A stretch of DNA of 16,657 nucleotides from DAOMOD01 sp964526035 (GTDB taxonomy: Bacteria > Pseudomonadota > Gammaproteobacteria > Xanthomonadales > BPKI01): positions 1 to 16,657 of the forward strand of contig CAZGKE010000069.1 in NCBI GenBank assembly GCA_964526035.1, written 5' to 3'. How positions within the stretch are numbered: position 1 is the first letter of the stretch; each line of letters opens with the position of its first letter. Shown here piece by piece: positions 15,094 through 16,657 of the stretch. The translations under genes were made by a program, and so were the position numbers. The notes below the pieces were generated by a model. That model was not told the DNA's origin. It searched no databases and saw only the letters and a program-made list of their open reading frames with translations.

Positions 15094-15400
15094 ATGACAC
15101 ACGACACCCGCCAGCGCCCCGAACGCCCCGGTTTCGGCTTCGCCCGCCGCAACGGCGCCACCCTGGTCGAGTACAGCGGCGAGCATGCGCTGGTGGCGCA
15201 TCGCCCCGACGTCAGCCCGCAGGTGCTGCTGGAGCTGCGCCGCTATCTGGGCGTGCCGCTGCGCTTCCAGAAAATGGAGGTGCCGGCCTACGAGCGCCTG
15301 TTGCGCGACCTCTATGAGGGCGGCGGGGATTCACGCCTGGTGGCTGCCGATCTCGATGGCGAGACCAGCCTCTCGCAGCTCGCCGACGAGCTGCCCGAAC
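15094..15400 (+). CDS. gspE: Type II secretion ATPase GspE, N-terminal part (before the gap)
   Basis: This is the first 102 residues of the secretion ATPase that powers pseudopilus assembly. The part before the gap holds the N1E domain, which in this family contacts GspL: PGFGFARRNGATLVEYSG, then LLELRRYLGVPLRFQKMEV and YERLLRDLYEGGG. The ATG at 15094 follows a weak AGG at 15086-15088 and lies 70 bases after the gspD stop, beyond a palindromic repeat. The frame is cut by the N run at 15401. The last 55 bases before the gap are repeated exactly after it, so the gene is not truly broken. A frame set by the literal Ns would be wrong by one base. Confidence 0.85.
15346..15400 (+). repeat. 55-bp exact duplicate at left edge of the gap
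   Basis: Bases 15346-15400 are identical to 15501-15555. Both copies encode ADLDGETSLSQLADELPE in the gspE frame. The repeat reaches exactly to the gap edge on both sides, which marks it as an unmerged contig overlap rather than a biological duplication. Confidence 0.9.
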
Positions 15401-15500
15401 NNNNNNNNNNNNNNNNNNNNNNNNNNNNNNNNNNNNNNNNNNNNNNNNNNNNNNNNNNNNNNNNNNNNNNNNNNNNNNNNNNNNNNNNNNNNNNNNNNNN
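15401..15500. other. Assembly gap of 100 N, probably artificial
   Basis: There are exactly 100 undetermined bases. Because the flanks overlap by 55 identical bases and the gspE frame reads through cleanly when they are merged, the gap most likely has no real missing sequence. Confidence 0.9.
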
Positions 15501-15555
15501 GCCGATCTCGATGGCGAGACCAGCCTCTCGCAGCTCGCCGACGAGCTGCCCGAAC
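15501..15555 (+). repeat. 55-bp exact duplicate at right edge of the gap
   Basis: This is the second copy of bases 15346-15400, starting at the first determined base after the gap. Removing the Ns and one copy restores a continuous gspE. Confidence 0.9.
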
Positions 15556-16657
15556 CCGAGGACCTGATGGAGAGCGAGGACGACGCCCCCATCATCCGTC
15601 TGATCAATGCGCTGCTCTCCGAGGCGATCAAGGAAAACGCCTCCGATATCCACATCGAACCCTTCGAGAGCCGGCTGGTGGTGCGCTTCCGTGTCGACGG
15701 CGTGCTGCGCGAGGTGTTGTCGCCGAAAAAGACGGTGGCCGCCGCAGTCGTCAGCCGCATCAAGGTGATGGCCAAGCTCGACATTGCCGAGAAGCGCCTG
15801 CCGCAGGACGGCCGCATTTCGCTGCGTATCGCCGGACGCCCGGTCGACGTGCGCGTGTCCACCATTCCCGCCGGCCACGGCGAGCGCGTGGTGTTGCGTC
15901 TGCTCGACAAGCAGGCCGGGCGGCTCGACCTGGAGAAACTCGGCATGGACGCGCACACGCTGTCGCGCATCCACGACCTGATCCATCGCCCGCACGGCAT
16001 CCTGCTGGTCACCGGCCCTACCGGCAGCGGCAAGACCACCACCCTGTACGCGGCGCTCAGCCGGTTGAACGACGCCAGCCGCAACATACTCACCGTCGAG
16101 GATCCGATCGAGTACTACCTCGACGGCATCGGCCAGACCCAGGTCAACGCTCGCGTTGAAATGACCTTCGCCCGCGGCCTGCGCGCCATCCTGCGCCAGG
16201 ACCCCGACGTGGTGATGGTCGGCGAGATCCGCGATCTGGAAACCGCGCAGATCGCGGTGCAGGCCTCGCTCACCGGACATCTGGTCCTGTCCACCCTGCA
16301 CACCAACTCCGCGGTCGGTGCGGTCACCCGTCTGCGCGACATGGGCGTTGAACCCTTCCTGCTCTCGGAAAGCCTGATCGGCGTGCTCGCGCAGCGCCTG
16401 GTGCGCGTGCTCGATCCGGAGTCGCGCGAGGCCTACACTGCGAGCGCCGCCGAATGCGCCGCCTTCGGCCAGCCCGCAGAGCCGGCGCCCACCCTGTACC
16501 GTCCGCGCGCCGATGCCCGCGTCGGCTACCGCGGGCGCAGCGGCCTGTACGAGCTGCTGGGAATCGACGAGGTGAGCCGCCGCCTCATCCACGACGGCGC
16601 CGGCGAAACCGACATACTCGCCCACGCACGCAAGACCTGTGCACCGATGATCGCCGA
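15501..16657 (+). CDS. gspE: Type II secretion ATPase GspE, catalytic part (after the gap, 3' end off window)
   Basis: Numbering assumes the two gap flanks are merged, so base 15501 is residue 85. The open frame runs to the window edge (residue 469 plus two bases). The N2E domain starts with APIIRLINALLSEAI and ASDIHIEPFE. ATPase motifs are complete: Walker A GPTGSGKTT (256-264, Lys262), Asp box ILTVEDPIEYYLDGIGQTQ, Walker B VVMVGEIRD with Glu326, and His box LTGHLVLSTLHTN. The C-terminal part contains VGYRGRSGLYELL. The four cysteines that bind zinc in most GspE proteins are absent: the equivalent positions 389, 392, 419 and 422 read Asp, Ser, Pro and Asp. Probably only some tens of residues are missing at the end. 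The gene is third in the gspCDE operon; gspF would be expected next. Confidence 0.93.

Noticed and set aside
15346..15555. Biological tandem duplication or mobile-element target duplication around the gap
   Set aside because: The duplicate ends coincide exactly with the N-run edges and merging restores the gene, so an assembly overlap is the simpler explanation.

Overview
The window looks like a scaffold piece from a high-GC gammaproteobacterium, most likely of the Lysobacterales (Xanthomonadales) or a close relative. This is inferred from the genes and repeats, not from a marker gene. The pointers are a gspC-gspD-gspE secretion operon, a secreted protein ending in the 'IFxDGFE' tail that I associate with Dokdonella-like bacteria, abundant TolB-propeller hydrolases, and REP-like 'TGTAGGAGC' palindromes. 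A 100-N gap flanked by an exact 55-bp duplication suggests a draft or metagenome assembly.

Layout: bases 1-68 hold the 3' end of an unidentified gene. An intergenic inverted pair of REP-like repeats (101-178) follows. Bases 6845 to 248 (minus strand) carry four genes in a row: a flavoprotein dehydrogenase of the 'putative FAD-binding dehydrogenase' type, an FMN-dependent alpha-hydroxy-acid dehydrogenase, a thiamine-diphosphate-dependent decarboxylase-like enzyme, and an exported S9 serine peptidase. The first three are tightly spaced. The FMN and ThDP enzymes have the same logic as the mandelate pathway (hydroxy acid to keto acid to decarboxylated product), so this is probably a catabolic cassette for an unknown hydroxy acid.

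Bases 7103-10384 (plus strand, divergent from the cassette) encode a 1093-residue exported protein: a long TolB/PD40 beta-propeller fused to a metal-dependent amidohydrolase. A short gene-free stretch with nested hairpins separates it from a convergent two-gene unit (12100 to 10501, minus). That unit encodes a secreted protein with YadA-head-like glycine-rich repeats and a terminal coiled coil, and a translationally coupled 98-residue secreted protein with the DGFE tail.

From 12227 to the window end (plus strand) lies the start of a type II secretion operon: gspC, gspD and gspE. A G/C-rich palindromic repeat sits between gspD and gspE. gspE is split by the N gap, but the flanking duplication shows that the two sides overlap and can be merged into one continuous reading frame. 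The predicted GspE lacks the four cysteines of the usual zinc-binding motif. Several proteins here carry export signals (S9 peptidase, propeller-amidohydrolase, repeat protein and its partner), fitting a bacterium that secretes hydrolases and surface proteins.
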